Below, piece after piece: positions 1 through 6,625 of a stretch of DNA of 12,814 nucleotides (position 1 is its first letter; each line of letters opens with the position of its first letter). Source of the DNA: Nitrosopumilales archaeon. Its GTDB lineage: Archaea > Thermoproteota > Nitrososphaeria > Nitrososphaerales > Nitrosopumilaceae. The position numbers and the translations under genes are program-made. The stretch covers positions 1-12,814 of the forward strand of contig JANXYF010000216.1 in assembly GCA_025350175.1 (NCBI GenBank). The letters run 5' to 3'. The notes under the pieces were generated by a model that saw only the letters and a program-made list of their open reading frames with translations, ran no database searches and had not been told where the DNA came from.

Positions 1-10
1 GAGTCTTGAG

Positions 11-772
11 ATGTCTCTAGTTCTAGTTTCAAAAGCAGATGGAATCTGTACAATCAAGGTAAACAGACCAGACAAGCTTAATGCAATGAACATGGATGTT
101 GCAAATGATATCATCAAAGTATTCAAAGAAATCGAAACAGATGATTCTGTAAAAGTTGTAATTTTAACAGGAGAAGGGGACAAGGCATTTTCTGCAGGTG
201 CAGATATTGCATACATGTCAACAATTACACCAATAGAATCTGAGACCTATGCAAAACTTGGTCACCTTTTGACTTCAACAGTTGAGAATTGCAGCAAGCC
301 AACAATTGCAGCAATTAATGGATTTGCATTAGGTGGAGGGTGTGAGCTTGCACTTGCTTGTGATATCAGAGTAGCTGCAGATACTGCAAGAATTGGACAA
401 CCCGAAGTAACAATTGGAGTATGTCCAGGTTGGGGGGGAACTCAAAGATTGCAAAGAATAATTGGAATTTCCCAGGCAAAAGATTTGATCTTTACTGGAA
501 GAATGGCAAAAGCAGACGAAGCAAAAGAGATGGGACTAGTAAACAAAGTAGTAGAGCTTTCAAAACTAATGGAAGAGACTTTAAACATTGCAAAGATGAT
601 TGCTCAGAACTCTGCAATGGCAGTAAGAATGTCAAAGATTGCAATAAACAAGGGTAGAAACTCTGACATTGATACAGGGCTAGCTTTAGAGCTATACACA
701 TGGGGTCTCTGCTTTACACATCCAGACAGAACTGAGAGAATGACTGCATTCGTTAACAAGTCAAAAAAGTAA
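11..772 (+). CDS. Enoyl-CoA hydratase/crotonase family; likely 3-hydroxypropionyl-CoA dehydratase/crotonyl-CoA hydratase
   Basis: This 253-residue protein has a full crotonase fold of usual length. The first oxyanion-hole segment is AFSAGADI (59-66), followed by the glycine-rich NGFALGGGCELALACD (103-118). Both catalytic acids of true hydratases are present: Glu112 in GGGCELA and Glu132 in IGQPEVTIG, so it should hydrate or dehydrate CoA thioesters rather than act only as an isomerase. In ammonia-oxidising archaea the close homologue (Nmar_1308 of Nitrosopumilus maritimus) is known as a promiscuous enzyme serving two steps of the 3-hydroxypropionate/4-hydroxybutyrate cycle: 3-hydroxypropionyl-CoA to acryloyl-CoA, and crotonyl-CoA to 3-hydroxybutyryl-CoA. 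The specific role here is inferred from family and lineage. The ATG has no room for a TATA box in the window; a TGA at 7-9 may end an upstream co-transcribed gene. The protein is expected in the cytoplasm. Confidence 0.9.
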   Translation: MSLVLVSKADGICTIKVNRPDKLNAMNMDVANDIIKVFKEIETDDSVKVVILTGEGDKAFSAGADIAYMSTITPIESETYAKLGHLLTSTVENCSKPTIAAINGFALGGGCELALACDIRVAADTARIGQPEVTIGVCPGWGGTQRLQRIIGISQAKDLIFTGRMAKADEAKEMGLVNKVVELSKLMEETLNIAKMIAQNSAMAVRMSKIAINKGRNSDIDTGLALELYTWGLCFTHPDRTERMTAFVNKSKK

Positions 773-815
773 GCTCAGACTAATCTTTGATTCCTATTAT
801 GTTAGGTAGGAAAAG

Positions 816-830
816 ATTATTATAATTTAA
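816..830 (+). promoter_or_regulatory. TATA-box promoter of the HesB/IscA gene
   Basis: A TATA element (TTATAATTTAA, core near 824) lies about 23 bases before the ATG at 847, preceded by the purine-rich GGAAAAGA, which resembles a BRE. This places transcription start at or next to the ATG, so the mRNA is probably leaderless. Confidence 0.6.
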
Positions 831-846
831 AGCACGAATAGGTTTA

Positions 847-1197
847 ATGAGTAACACACAGACCATTAAATTGGTCACAATTACACCAAAGGCTGCAGAA
901 AAAGTAACAGCTTTCATGGCAGAAGAAGCCGAAAAGCCACAATTTCTCAGAGTTTACGTACAAGGTGGAGGATGTTCTGGATTATCCTACGGAATGGGAT
1001 TTGAAAAGACAGCCGAAGAAGATGATCTTGTAATCGAAGAAATTGGTGTAAAGATGGTAATTGACAGTTACAGTGCTGACTATCTAAAGGGTGCAAACAT
1101 TGACTATATTGAAAGTCTAATGGGTGCTGGATTTAAAATCAACAATCCAAACGTAACCAAGTCTTGCTCCTGTGGCCATTCATTTAACACATCTTAG
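847..1197 (+). CDS. HesB/IscA (A-type) iron-sulfur cluster carrier
   Basis: The 116-residue product carries the three invariant cysteines of A-type Fe-S carriers: Cys43 in GGGCSG and the pair Cys107 and Cys109 in SCSCG close to the C terminus. The body has the usual order RVYVQGGGCSGLSYGMGF, then VIDSYSADYLKGANIDY, then GAGFKINNPN. Such proteins bind and hand on [2Fe-2S] or [4Fe-4S] clusters to cytoplasmic apoproteins; archaea commonly pair them with a SUF scaffold, which is not in this window. It has its own promoter 74 bases after the crotonase-family gene, and its 3' end converges on the DUF308 gene. The sequence does not say whether it is closer to IscA, SufA or ErpA. The ATG at 847 fits the leaderless promoter spacing. 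Confidence 0.92.
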   Translation: MSNTQTIKLVTITPKAAEKVTAFMAEEAEKPQFLRVYVQGGGCSGLSYGMGFEKTAEEDDLVIEEIGVKMVIDSYSADYLKGANIDYIESLMGAGFKINNPNVTKSCSCGHSFNTS

Positions 1198-1206
1198 ATT
1201 CCGAAA

Positions 1207-1224
1207 TTTCTTTAATTTTTATTT
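1207..1224 (+). terminator. T-rich termination tract after the HesB/IscA gene
   Basis: A thymine-rich stretch starts ten bases after the stop codon. Archaeal RNA polymerase stops at runs of U without needing a hairpin, so this is a reasonable terminator. The matching tract for the converging gene is the A5 run at 1245-1249, read as T5 on the minus strand. Confidence 0.4.
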
Positions 1225-1261
1225 GATATCTTACAGTGAATACTAAAAACAATTTTCGTCT

Positions 1262-1290
1262 AGAAGATGTAATCAGGATCTTCTGATTAT
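1262..1290 (-). repeat. Two overlapping inverted repeats at the DUF308 stop codon
   Basis: AGAAGAT (1262-1268) pairs with ATCTTCT (1278-1284), and TAATCAG (1270-1276) pairs with CTGATTA (1283-1289), both without mismatch. The arms alternate in order (1, 2, 1', 2') and overlap by two bases, so the stems either compete or form a pseudoknot-like fold. The stop codon of the minus-strand gene (1273-1275) lies inside. A role in 3'-end formation or mRNA stability is only inferred. Confidence 0.5.
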
Positions 1291-1833
1291 TCTGTGACCT
1301 ATTGCACCTGAGATGATCCTATCAATTCCTTGTATGAACAAGTTTATCGACAATAGAATTAGCATCATGGACAATGTCAATCCAGGATATTCTAATAAAG
1401 TTCCAGATAGTATTACAACGATAATTCCAATTATTATTTTTGCAATTCTTGCTCCTTTACTTTGATCATGTCTTGCTATACCATTTGCAACAAGTCCTGC
1501 TCCAAAAATGAGAACAAATAATGAAGTAAACCAAATCAAAGATGCCAGTGCAGCAATTGGGTGTGCCATAGTAAAGAAGCCACCAATTATTGCAATTATT
1601 CCAATAATTATCTCAATTATTCTAGTTCCTTTTGACATCCCACCGTGAAAGAATCCGTTTATCATTGAAGAGATTCCAACAACCAATAAAGATATGCCAA
1701 GAAATGTAAGGACAAACCATGTAGTGGCTATTGGATTTGCAAGAACATATCCAGATAATGCAATAGCAATCCCACCAGTCACAAACTGAAGAATACGTAT
1801 CCAAGTAGGAGATTTTTGGACTTCAAATGTCAT
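1273..1833 (-). CDS. DUF308/HdeD-type six-helix membrane protein
   Basis: The 186-residue product is almost entirely hydrophobic, with six predicted membrane helices at about 14-33, 37-60, 72-91, 95-119, 130-149 and 152-176. It is built from three copies of a two-helix unit: a glycine-rich first helix ending in proline recurs at GGIAIALSGYVLANP (20-34), GIIAIIGGFFTMAHP (78-92) and GIIVVILSGTLLEYP (136-150), an exact 58-residue period. Short charged linkers containing KGTRI and KGARI separate the units. This is the DUF308 architecture found in HdeD, an inner-membrane protein linked to acid resistance in Escherichia coli; in archaea the function is not known. It appears to be a single-gene transcript with its own TATA box, converging on the Fe-S carrier gene. 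Family call is firm; function is not. Confidence 0.85.
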   Translation of the reverse strand: MTFEVQKSPTWIRILQFVTGGIAIALSGYVLANPIATTWFVLTFLGISLLVVGISSMINGFFHGGMSKGTRIIEIIIGIIAIIGGFFTMAHPIAALASLIWFTSLFVLIFGAGLVANGIARHDQSKGARIAKIIIGIIVVILSGTLLEYPGLTLSMMLILLSINLFIQGIDRIISGAIGHRIIRRS

Positions 1834-1853
1834 ACTATTTTTTTGTTACTCAT

Positions 1854-1864
1854 GCATTATAAAC
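1854..1864 (-). promoter_or_regulatory. TATA-box promoter of the DUF308 gene
   Basis: On the minus strand the sequence reads GTTTATAATGC, centred about 26 bases before the ATG at 1833. The spacing predicts a leaderless mRNA. Nothing else recognisable lies in the rest of the 160-base gap up to 1993. Confidence 0.6.
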
Positions 1865-1993
1865 ACATTGCCATATTCCTATAATTGATAATTTCACATA
1901 TATGGAAATTTTTGTAAATTATGATTTCAAATGCAACCCAGAATTATTTTATATCCACTACGTGTGAATTTCATGTTATAAAATAAGTAAATT

Positions 1994-3376
1994 TTAAAGG
2001 TCAAACTCTAAAGTTTTTGGCGAACCAAGTTTCGTCTTTAGTCGACCTGAATTAATTGCCGCTTTGAATGCTTTAAAATCACGTTCTACTTGGTCTGCAT
2101 ATGTAATGGCATATTGTACCAAGGCATTATCAAAATTTTCTTTTGTTCCCAAATATCCAGCAATCATCTCTACCTCCCCCGCTTTTGCATGAGCCCGTGC
2201 CAATGCCCAACCACATATGGTAGCATAAGCAATAAGAGTTCGAGGGTTGAAGGTTTCAACTTCAGCAGAGACTTTCATATCTCGGAGTTGTCTCACATAG
2301 AAATCTCGTCCATTGATATTGCGGTACCAGCCTAGGAATATGTCACTTGATGCCTGCATTATATGTTGCCCGTGCACAACTCTGTGACCCTGATGTTCAA
2401 AAAGACTTTTGCCAATTGGAGACTCCAATACGGATCTTCTTGCTTCCTTGGCTTGAAGAAATAGAGGATCATCTTCGTCTGCAAGAAATAGAGATACAAT
2501 ACAACGCATTCCAACACTACCAATTCCAACAACTTTTATCGCTGCATCTTTAAAGTGAAAACGATCCAGTAAGTGTCGTCTATCAGTCTGTAGTGATTTC
2601 CTATAATCTTCAAGACTTGTCATTGCTAGTTTGTTTATGTCTAAAGTATGAAGAGGATGAAAGATAAGTGGAGGATCTTCCTTTATCTTTGCATTTCCTT
2701 TTACAGTCTCGGTAAGCTTTGGAAATATAGCCTCAGATGTTTTGGAGACGCCTTGTGGTTTAACATTCTTCAAACGATCAATCATTTCCTTATCTTTTCT
2801 AAAAAATTCTATAAGATGTTCTATCGTGATTTGGTTATACCACCTCTGAAGTACAGTTTGTTCAGAAAACTCTAGCATGTGTTCCCTATAAGATGCAACA
2901 GCAGCTCTTATCGCATTTTCCGCAACATTCTTTGAAAAATCAAGATCCCTTGCGGCAAGTTCTAAACTTACAACAAGTCGCTTAATGTCCCACTCCCACG
3001 GACCAGGAAATGTCTCGTCAAAGTCATTTATATCAAAAACCATACTACGTTCTGCTGATGCAAAACCTCCAAAGTTCATCAAATGACAATCACCACATAA
3101 CTGAACATTGATTCCAGATGTGGGAGAATGCTCTAGATCCCTGGCTTGAATGATTGCTGAACCACGAAAGAATTTGAAAGCAGACTCGGACATTCTCTGA
3201 TATCTAATAGCAATAAGACCAGGAATTCTGTCAATGTTGCTATCTTCTAATAGTTTGATTGGATCAATCGAAGATGAACGAGGTTCATACTTTGCATGCA
3301 TACTACGTGAACATTTTTCGCGAAGCGCTTTTCCTTGTTGGAATCTCTCTTTCCTTGTAGAAATTTTTTGGCTCAT
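1994..3376 (-). CDS. DUF2252 family protein, kinase-like fold
   Basis: The 460-residue soluble protein matches the DUF2252 family. Its landmarks are FKFFRGSA (67-74), QLCGDCHLMNFGGF (92-105), VFDINDFDE (113-121) and PWEWDIKRLVVSLELAARD (126-144). The family is considered a distant relative of protein kinases and aminoglycoside phosphotransferases: GDCHLMNFG would stand for the catalytic loop (Asp96, Asn101) and DINDFDE for the metal-binding segment. The substrate is unknown, and phosphotransfer itself is inferred from fold similarity. There is no signal peptide and no membrane segment; the lysine- and arginine-rich N terminus (1-30) is typical of the family. The gene stands alone between the RAM-domain gene and the DUF308 gene, with gaps of about 160 bases on each side, and has its own promoter and an unusually good Shine-Dalgarno sequence. 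Family call strong, role unknown. Confidence 0.88.
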   Translation of the reverse strand: MSQKISTRKERFQQGKALREKCSRSMHAKYEPRSSSIDPIKLLEDSNIDRIPGLIAIRYQRMSESAFKFFRGSAIIQARDLEHSPTSGINVQLCGDCHLMNFGGFASAERSMVFDINDFDETFPGPWEWDIKRLVVSLELAARDLDFSKNVAENAIRAAVASYREHMLEFSEQTVLQRWYNQITIEHLIEFFRKDKEMIDRLKNVKPQGVSKTSEAIFPKLTETVKGNAKIKEDPPLIFHPLHTLDINKLAMTSLEDYRKSLQTDRRHLLDRFHFKDAAIKVVGIGSVGMRCIVSLFLADEDDPLFLQAKEARRSVLESPIGKSLFEHQGHRVVHGQHIMQASSDIFLGWYRNINGRDFYVRQLRDMKVSAEVETFNPRTLIAYATICGWALARAHAKAGEVEMIAGYLGTKENFDNALVQYAITYADQVERDFKAFKAAINSGRLKTKLGSPKTLEFDL

Positions 3377-3386
3377 TTAGATAATA

Positions 3387-3394
3387 CTCCTTTT
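3387..3394 (-). promoter_or_regulatory. Shine-Dalgarno sequence of the DUF2252 gene
   Basis: The minus strand reads AAAAGGAG, ending ten bases before the ATG at 3376. It matches the archaeal anti-Shine-Dalgarno core and is the only clear ribosome binding site before a gene in this window. Confidence 0.55.
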
Positions 3395-3416
3395 AATAGG
3401 AATAATTTCTTGGAAT

Positions 3417-3427
3417 GTTTTATAGAA
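3417..3427 (-). promoter_or_regulatory. Probable TATA box of the DUF2252 gene
   Basis: The minus strand reads TTTCTATAAAAC, centred about 45 bases before the ATG. Transcription would start near 3395, giving a short leader of about 19 bases that just includes the Shine-Dalgarno sequence. Confidence 0.45.
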
Positions 3428-3533
3428 ATATCAAAAATTATCAATAGATATCCGAGTATCATCTAATTATTAAGAGTATAACCTTAATTTCTAAAGTAAT
3501 AATCAACTTTGAAAATTTTATGATGAAACGATT

Positions 3534-3761
3534 CTAGATTACCATCAAGGTCATCGTAGTTAACACATTAGGAATCTTTCGTACTTTAGTTGTTATAATA
3601 CTTTCAAGTTCCTTTGAATCTGCCGCCTCAATTTTGACTATAATATCGTACAGCCCCAATGTTCCTGTAACTTCTGAAATACCTTTCATTTCCATTAGTT
3701 TTCTAATGATTGGACTTTCTTTTCCAGTTTCACAATGAATTGCTACATATGCGATATTCAT
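3534..3761 (-). CDS. Stand-alone Lrp/AsnC ligand-binding (RAM) domain protein
   Basis: The 75-residue product is just the C-terminal effector domain of Lrp/AsnC regulators, with no helix-turn-helix. It has the beta-alpha-beta-beta-alpha-beta pattern: strand AYVAIHCE (4-11), a helix over 15-26, the turn GISEVTGTLGLYDIIVKIEA (27-46) with the family's conserved glycine and aspartate, a helix over 49-60, and the last strand TTMTLMVI (68-75). Such single-domain proteins form dimers and larger rings and bind amino acids at the subunit interface; some modulate full-length Lrp proteins. It starts 34 bases after the stop codon of glutamate dehydrogenase on the same strand, with no convincing TATA box or Shine-Dalgarno sequence, so co-transcription is likely. 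A link to amino-acid or nitrogen status is inferred from this position. It lacks DNA-binding capacity of its own. Confidence 0.88.
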   Translation of the reverse strand: MNIAYVAIHCETGKESPIIRKLMEMKGISEVTGTLGLYDIIVKIEAADSKELESIITTKVRKIPNVLTTMTLMVI

Positions 3762-3795
3762 AGAATAATTTCAAAATCTCAAGTATTAGGTATTT

Positions 3796-5043
3796 CTATG
3801 GCCAGAGGCCTCGTGCCTCAAATGCATCTAGCACTCTACCAACAGCTAGTACCATGCTTGCTTTTCTCATGTCAACATTGTGTTTCTTGGATAGTGCATA
3901 TGTGTCATTGAAACCACGAACAATGTGATTTTCCATCTTGCTTGCAACCTCGTCAAATGTCCAATAGTATCTTTGCAAGTTTTGTACCCATTCTAGATAT
4001 GAAATGCATACACCGCCAGAGTTTGCCAAAATATCTGGGATAACCATAATTTTATTTTTAAACAAAATATCATCTGCATCAGGAGTGGTTGGACCGTTTG
4101 CGGCTTCAGCAATTATTCTACATTTTATTTTTTTTGCAACTTGTGGTGTGATTTGATTTTCAAGTGCTGCAGGTACCAAAACATCACATGGAGTTGTAAG
4201 AAGTTCTTCAGTTGTTACCTTTTTGCTTCCAGGATATCCAACAACACTTCCATGTTTATTCTTGTATTCTAGGACCTTCTTTGGATCAAGTCCCTTAAGA
4301 TTAACTATGGAACCTTTAGAGTCACTTACTCCGATTATCTTTGCACCCAACTTTTCAATATATTCTGCAGAATATGTTCCAGCATTACCAAAACCTTGTA
4401 TGACAACTCTTGCACCCTTGAGCTTTAATCCAATCTTCTTTGCACCCTCTCTTACACAATAAGAAACACCAAGTCCTGTAGCTACGTTTCTTGCAAGCGA
4501 GCCTCCAACTGATAGTGGTTTTCCTGTGATAACAGCTGGTTCTCCTTGTCCGTGCATTACACTATAAACATCCATTATCTGAGCCATCTCTTTTCCAGTA
4601 GTATAGACATCAGGAGCTGGTACGTCCTTGCCTGGTCCAATTATCTCAGATATTGCATATGCATATCTTCTTGTCATCCTCTCCTTTTCTCCTGCTGAGA
4701 GTTTCTTTGGATCACAAATTATTCCTCCCTTACCTCCTCCAAATGGAACATCAACAATTGCACATTTCCAAGTCATCCACATGGATAGTGCTTTTACTTC
4801 TTCGATTGTAACATCTGGATGATATCTTATTCCTCCCTTGTGTGGTCCTCTGAAATCATTATGTTGTGATCTATAACCTGTGAATACTCTGATTTTACCA
4901 TTATCCATCTTAACTGGTAGTGAAACTGTAAGAATTTTTTTTGGATTTGCAAGTATTTCGTGAACTCCAGCGTCAAGTTTGAGAATTTTTGCAGCGTCTG
5001 CAAGTTGCTTGAGTGCATTTTGCCAAGGATCGATTTTAGTCAA
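3796..5043 (-). CDS. gdhA: Glutamate dehydrogenase
   Basis: The 415-residue enzyme is of normal length for the hexameric archaeal and bacterial family and interconverts glutamate with 2-oxoglutarate and ammonium using NAD(P). The substrate domain has Lys69 in GPHKGGIRYHP, Lys93 in MTWKCAIVDVPFGGGKGG and the catalytic Lys105 in that last motif; the catalytic aspartate is Asp145 in VPAPDVYT. The coenzyme domain carries GFGNAG (217-222) followed by the second strand ending VSDSKG; NAD versus NADP use cannot be read safely. The C-terminal VIPDILANSGGVCISYLEWVQN segment is conserved. The start codon is TTG at 5041-5043: an in-frame TAA lies two codons upstream, the next methionine is residue 46, and the N-terminal WQNALKQL is family-like. 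In an ammonia oxidiser it probably assimilates ammonium. The gene lies 53 bases after tatA, with a probable own promoter, and leads into the RAM-domain gene. Confidence 0.95.
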   Translation of the reverse strand: MTKIDPWQNALKQLADAAKILKLDAGVHEILANPKKILTVSLPVKMDNGKIRVFTGYRSQHNDFRGPHKGGIRYHPDVTIEEVKALSMWMTWKCAIVDVPFGGGKGGIICDPKKLSAGEKERMTRRYAYAISEIIGPGKDVPAPDVYTTGKEMAQIMDVYSVMHGQGEPAVITGKPLSVGGSLARNVATGLGVSYCVREGAKKIGLKLKGARVVIQGFGNAGTYSAEYIEKLGAKIIGVSDSKGSIVNLKGLDPKKVLEYKNKHGSVVGYPGSKKVTTEELLTTPCDVLVPAALENQITPQVAKKIKCRIIAEAANGPTTPDADDILFKNKIMVIPDILANSGGVCISYLEWVQNLQRYYWTFDEVASKMENHIVRGFNDTYALSKKHNVDMRKASMVLAVGRVLDAFEARGLWP

Positions 5044-5065
5044 TCTTTATCGATATGTCTGAACG

Positions 5066-5081
5066 GTATATTGTATTTAAA
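5066..5081 (-). promoter_or_regulatory. Probable promoter of glutamate dehydrogenase
   Basis: The minus strand reads TTTAAATACAATATAC. If TTTAAATA is the TATA box, the leader is about 7 bases; if CAATATAC is used, the mRNA is leaderless and begins at the TTG. The 53-base gap to tatA holds nothing else. Confidence 0.45.
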
Positions 5082-5096
5082 TTTGTTCAAGATCAC

Positions 5097-5453
5097 TTAC
5101 TGCTTTGATGTACTATCTTGATCGGGCTTTGCAGATCCACCAAGTTTTGCGTTTACCAAATTACGAAGATCATCATCTGTTTTACCTTCAGTATTAACTC
5201 CCAAGGATTTTGCAAGTGTCTCTAGTTTTTGTCTCTCTGACATGACAGGGCCTGAAACATTGATGTTAAACTCTCCTTTGGCTTTTTGAATTTCTTCTTG
5301 GACCATGTTTTTTGTTTTATCATACTGGGCCATAATTTTTGCAAGTTTTTTTGTTGCATCAGGCAGTCGTTTAGTTCCAAGTAACAACGCCATTGCTACA
5401 ATTGCAATCATAATCCAATCATTACCTATGATATTTAGTGAAAAGTCAAACAT
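5097..5453 (-). CDS. tatA: TatA/Hcf106-type Sec-independent translocase subunit
   Basis: The 118-residue protein has a short N-terminal membrane helix (about 12-26), the hinge GTKRLPDATKKLAK (26-39) and a long charged amphipathic helix to about 60, the standard TatA/TatB layout. TatA subunits assemble with TatC to pass folded twin-arginine proteins across the cytoplasmic membrane. The tail is unusual: after a linker, residues 74-104 (from ERQKLETLAKSLG to DDDLRNLVNAKLG) look like a helix-extension-helix of the SAP or Rho-N kind. No tatC lies in the window. The gene follows the MFS gene by 33 bases but has its own TATA-like box, so read-through and internal initiation are both possible. The ATG at 5453 gives the normal N-terminal length. 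TatA or TatB identity rests on family habit, since archaea usually lack a separate TatB. Confidence 0.88.
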   Translation of the reverse strand: MFDFSLNIIGNDWIMIAIVAMALLLGTKRLPDATKKLAKIMAQYDKTKNMVQEEIQKAKGEFNINVSGPVMSERQKLETLAKSLGVNTEGKTDDDLRNLVNAKLGGSAKPDQDSTSKQ

Positions 5454-5473
5454 GATATCATCAGACCTGTTTC

Positions 5474-5484
5474 TAAAATTAAAG
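5474..5484 (-). promoter_or_regulatory. TATA-like element before tatA
   Basis: The minus strand reads CTTTAATTTTA, centred 26 bases before the ATG at 5453, the spacing for a leaderless start. It overlaps the last codons and stop region of the MFS gene. Confidence 0.45.
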
Positions 5485-5486
5485 CT

Positions 5487-6623
5487 TTAGACTAGAGCCA
5501 CTTCTCTTTTCTTGAAAAAAACAAATCCCAAGACAAATAGTCCGCTAATAGACAAAATAAGATATGGAATTGCACTGCCAAATGAATTGGCAATTATGCC
5601 TATTATGAGAGGCCCAAAGGCCCATCCTATTCCAAAGGTTGCCTCATATGCACCAATTAATGTTCCCGCATTTTCTTTTGCCTTTCTCATGATAATCTCA
5701 AATGTTAGAGGAAAATACACACTAAATCCAAATCCAAGTAAGAGTACTGCTATGCTAAATTCAATCATAGAATGAGAGTAAAACAGCATCAGCATTCCCG
5801 CAGATATTGATAAAATAACTAGCAGTAAACTTGCAAGAAATTTTTTCATTAAAAAGTTAGATGCCAATAACGAAACAAGCCGAGAGATTCCAAAGACAAA
5901 GAAAAGTAACTCAATGTTTGATTCCGAGATTTTTCTCTCACTCATGTATGCTGGAATAATTGCCAAAAATACACCAAAACTTACACTACAAAATAATAAA
6001 ATGGCAATCACTGCTGGAAATTTTATCAAATGTTTTGCAGATGTAATTGATATAATTCCAGTATGAACAGTCTTGCCACTTTTTGATAGCACGAGTGAGA
6101 AAACTAGCGAAGTTGCAATTGAAAATGCGGCGATCTGGAAAATTATTCGATATGATACATCAAAGTGTTCAAGCAAAAATGAACCAACAAGAGGTCCAAT
6201 CATTAGACCTACAACAAAAAATGCCATGAATTGCGATATTGCCTTGACACGATTTTGTGGAGTGGTAGATTGAGAGATAATTGATTCGCATGGAGGCCAG
6301 AAAAATGAATGTGCAACTCCAACAAGTGTTCTGTATATGATAACTTGGGGCACAGAGTCTGCTACAGATAGCAAGTATATCGATAATGTATCAATAACTA
6401 GCCCCAAGGAAAGTAGTAGGCCCTTGTTGAATCTGTCAAGTAATAATCCTACAAAGAGCGGAATGAACATGTATGGAATAAAATTTGAAAATCCGATTAT
6501 CCCAAGGTCAAAGTATGATGCACCGAGGTCTTTGGAAAATAGTGGAACCACAGGATTGTGCATACCATATGAAAATCCAACAATTAGCGCAATGATGTAT
6601 ACGAGAATTACTTTTCTGTTCAT
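5487..6623 (-). CDS. Major facilitator superfamily transporter
   Basis: The 378-residue protein is a compact MFS permease with about 12 membrane helices and little else. The first cytoplasmic loop has the MFS signature GLLLDRFNKG (59-68) between helices 2 and 3, and helix 5 has a motif C-like MIGPLVGSFLLE. The second half shows a degenerate repeat of the same plan: helices around 205-225, 235-255, 260-285, 290-310, 320-345 and 350-370. The N terminus MNRKVILVYIIALIVGFSYG begins the first helix directly, with PVVPLFSKDLG following, as in drug or sugar exporters. The substrate cannot be told from sequence. The ATG is two bases after the methyltransferase stop codon, so the two are one operon and translation is probably coupled. 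That pairing is the best hint of function, but does not name a substrate. Confidence 0.88.
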   Translation of the reverse strand: MNRKVILVYIIALIVGFSYGMHNPVVPLFSKDLGASYFDLGIIGFSNFIPYMFIPLFVGLLLDRFNKGLLLSLGLVIDTLSIYLLSVADSVPQVIIYRTLVGVAHSFFWPPCESIISQSTTPQNRVKAISQFMAFFVVGLMIGPLVGSFLLEHFDVSYRIIFQIAAFSIATSLVFSLVLSKSGKTVHTGIISITSAKHLIKFPAVIAILLFCSVSFGVFLAIIPAYMSERKISESNIELLFFVFGISRLVSLLASNFLMKKFLASLLLVILSISAGMLMLFYSHSMIEFSIAVLLLGFGFSVYFPLTFEIIMRKAKENAGTLIGAYEATFGIGWAFGPLIIGIIANSFGSAIPYLILSISGLFVLGFVFFKKREVALV

Positions 6624-6625
6624 AT

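Noticed and set aside
421..701. Overlapping frames on both strands inside the crotonase-family gene
   Set aside because: The crotonase frame contains all catalytic motifs across this stretch; the others are low-complexity shadows.
1203..1210. GAAATTTC palindrome after the HesB/IscA stop codon
   Set aside because: An eight-base AT-rich palindrome without loop or repeat elsewhere in the window is expected by chance.
1902..1967. A 21-codon open frame in the gap between the DUF308 and DUF2252 genes, + strand
   Set aside because: It has no Shine-Dalgarno, the nearest AT-rich box is only about 18 bases away, and the peptide shows no recognisable features.
2090..2875. Several open frames of 68-81 codons on the + strand
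   Set aside because: They lie antisense to the well-supported DUF2252 gene, follow its codon structure and lack promoters.
3800..3830. GAGGC/GCCTC five-base inverted repeat near the end of glutamate dehydrogenase
   Set aside because: It is short and inside conserved coding sequence, so codon choice explains it.
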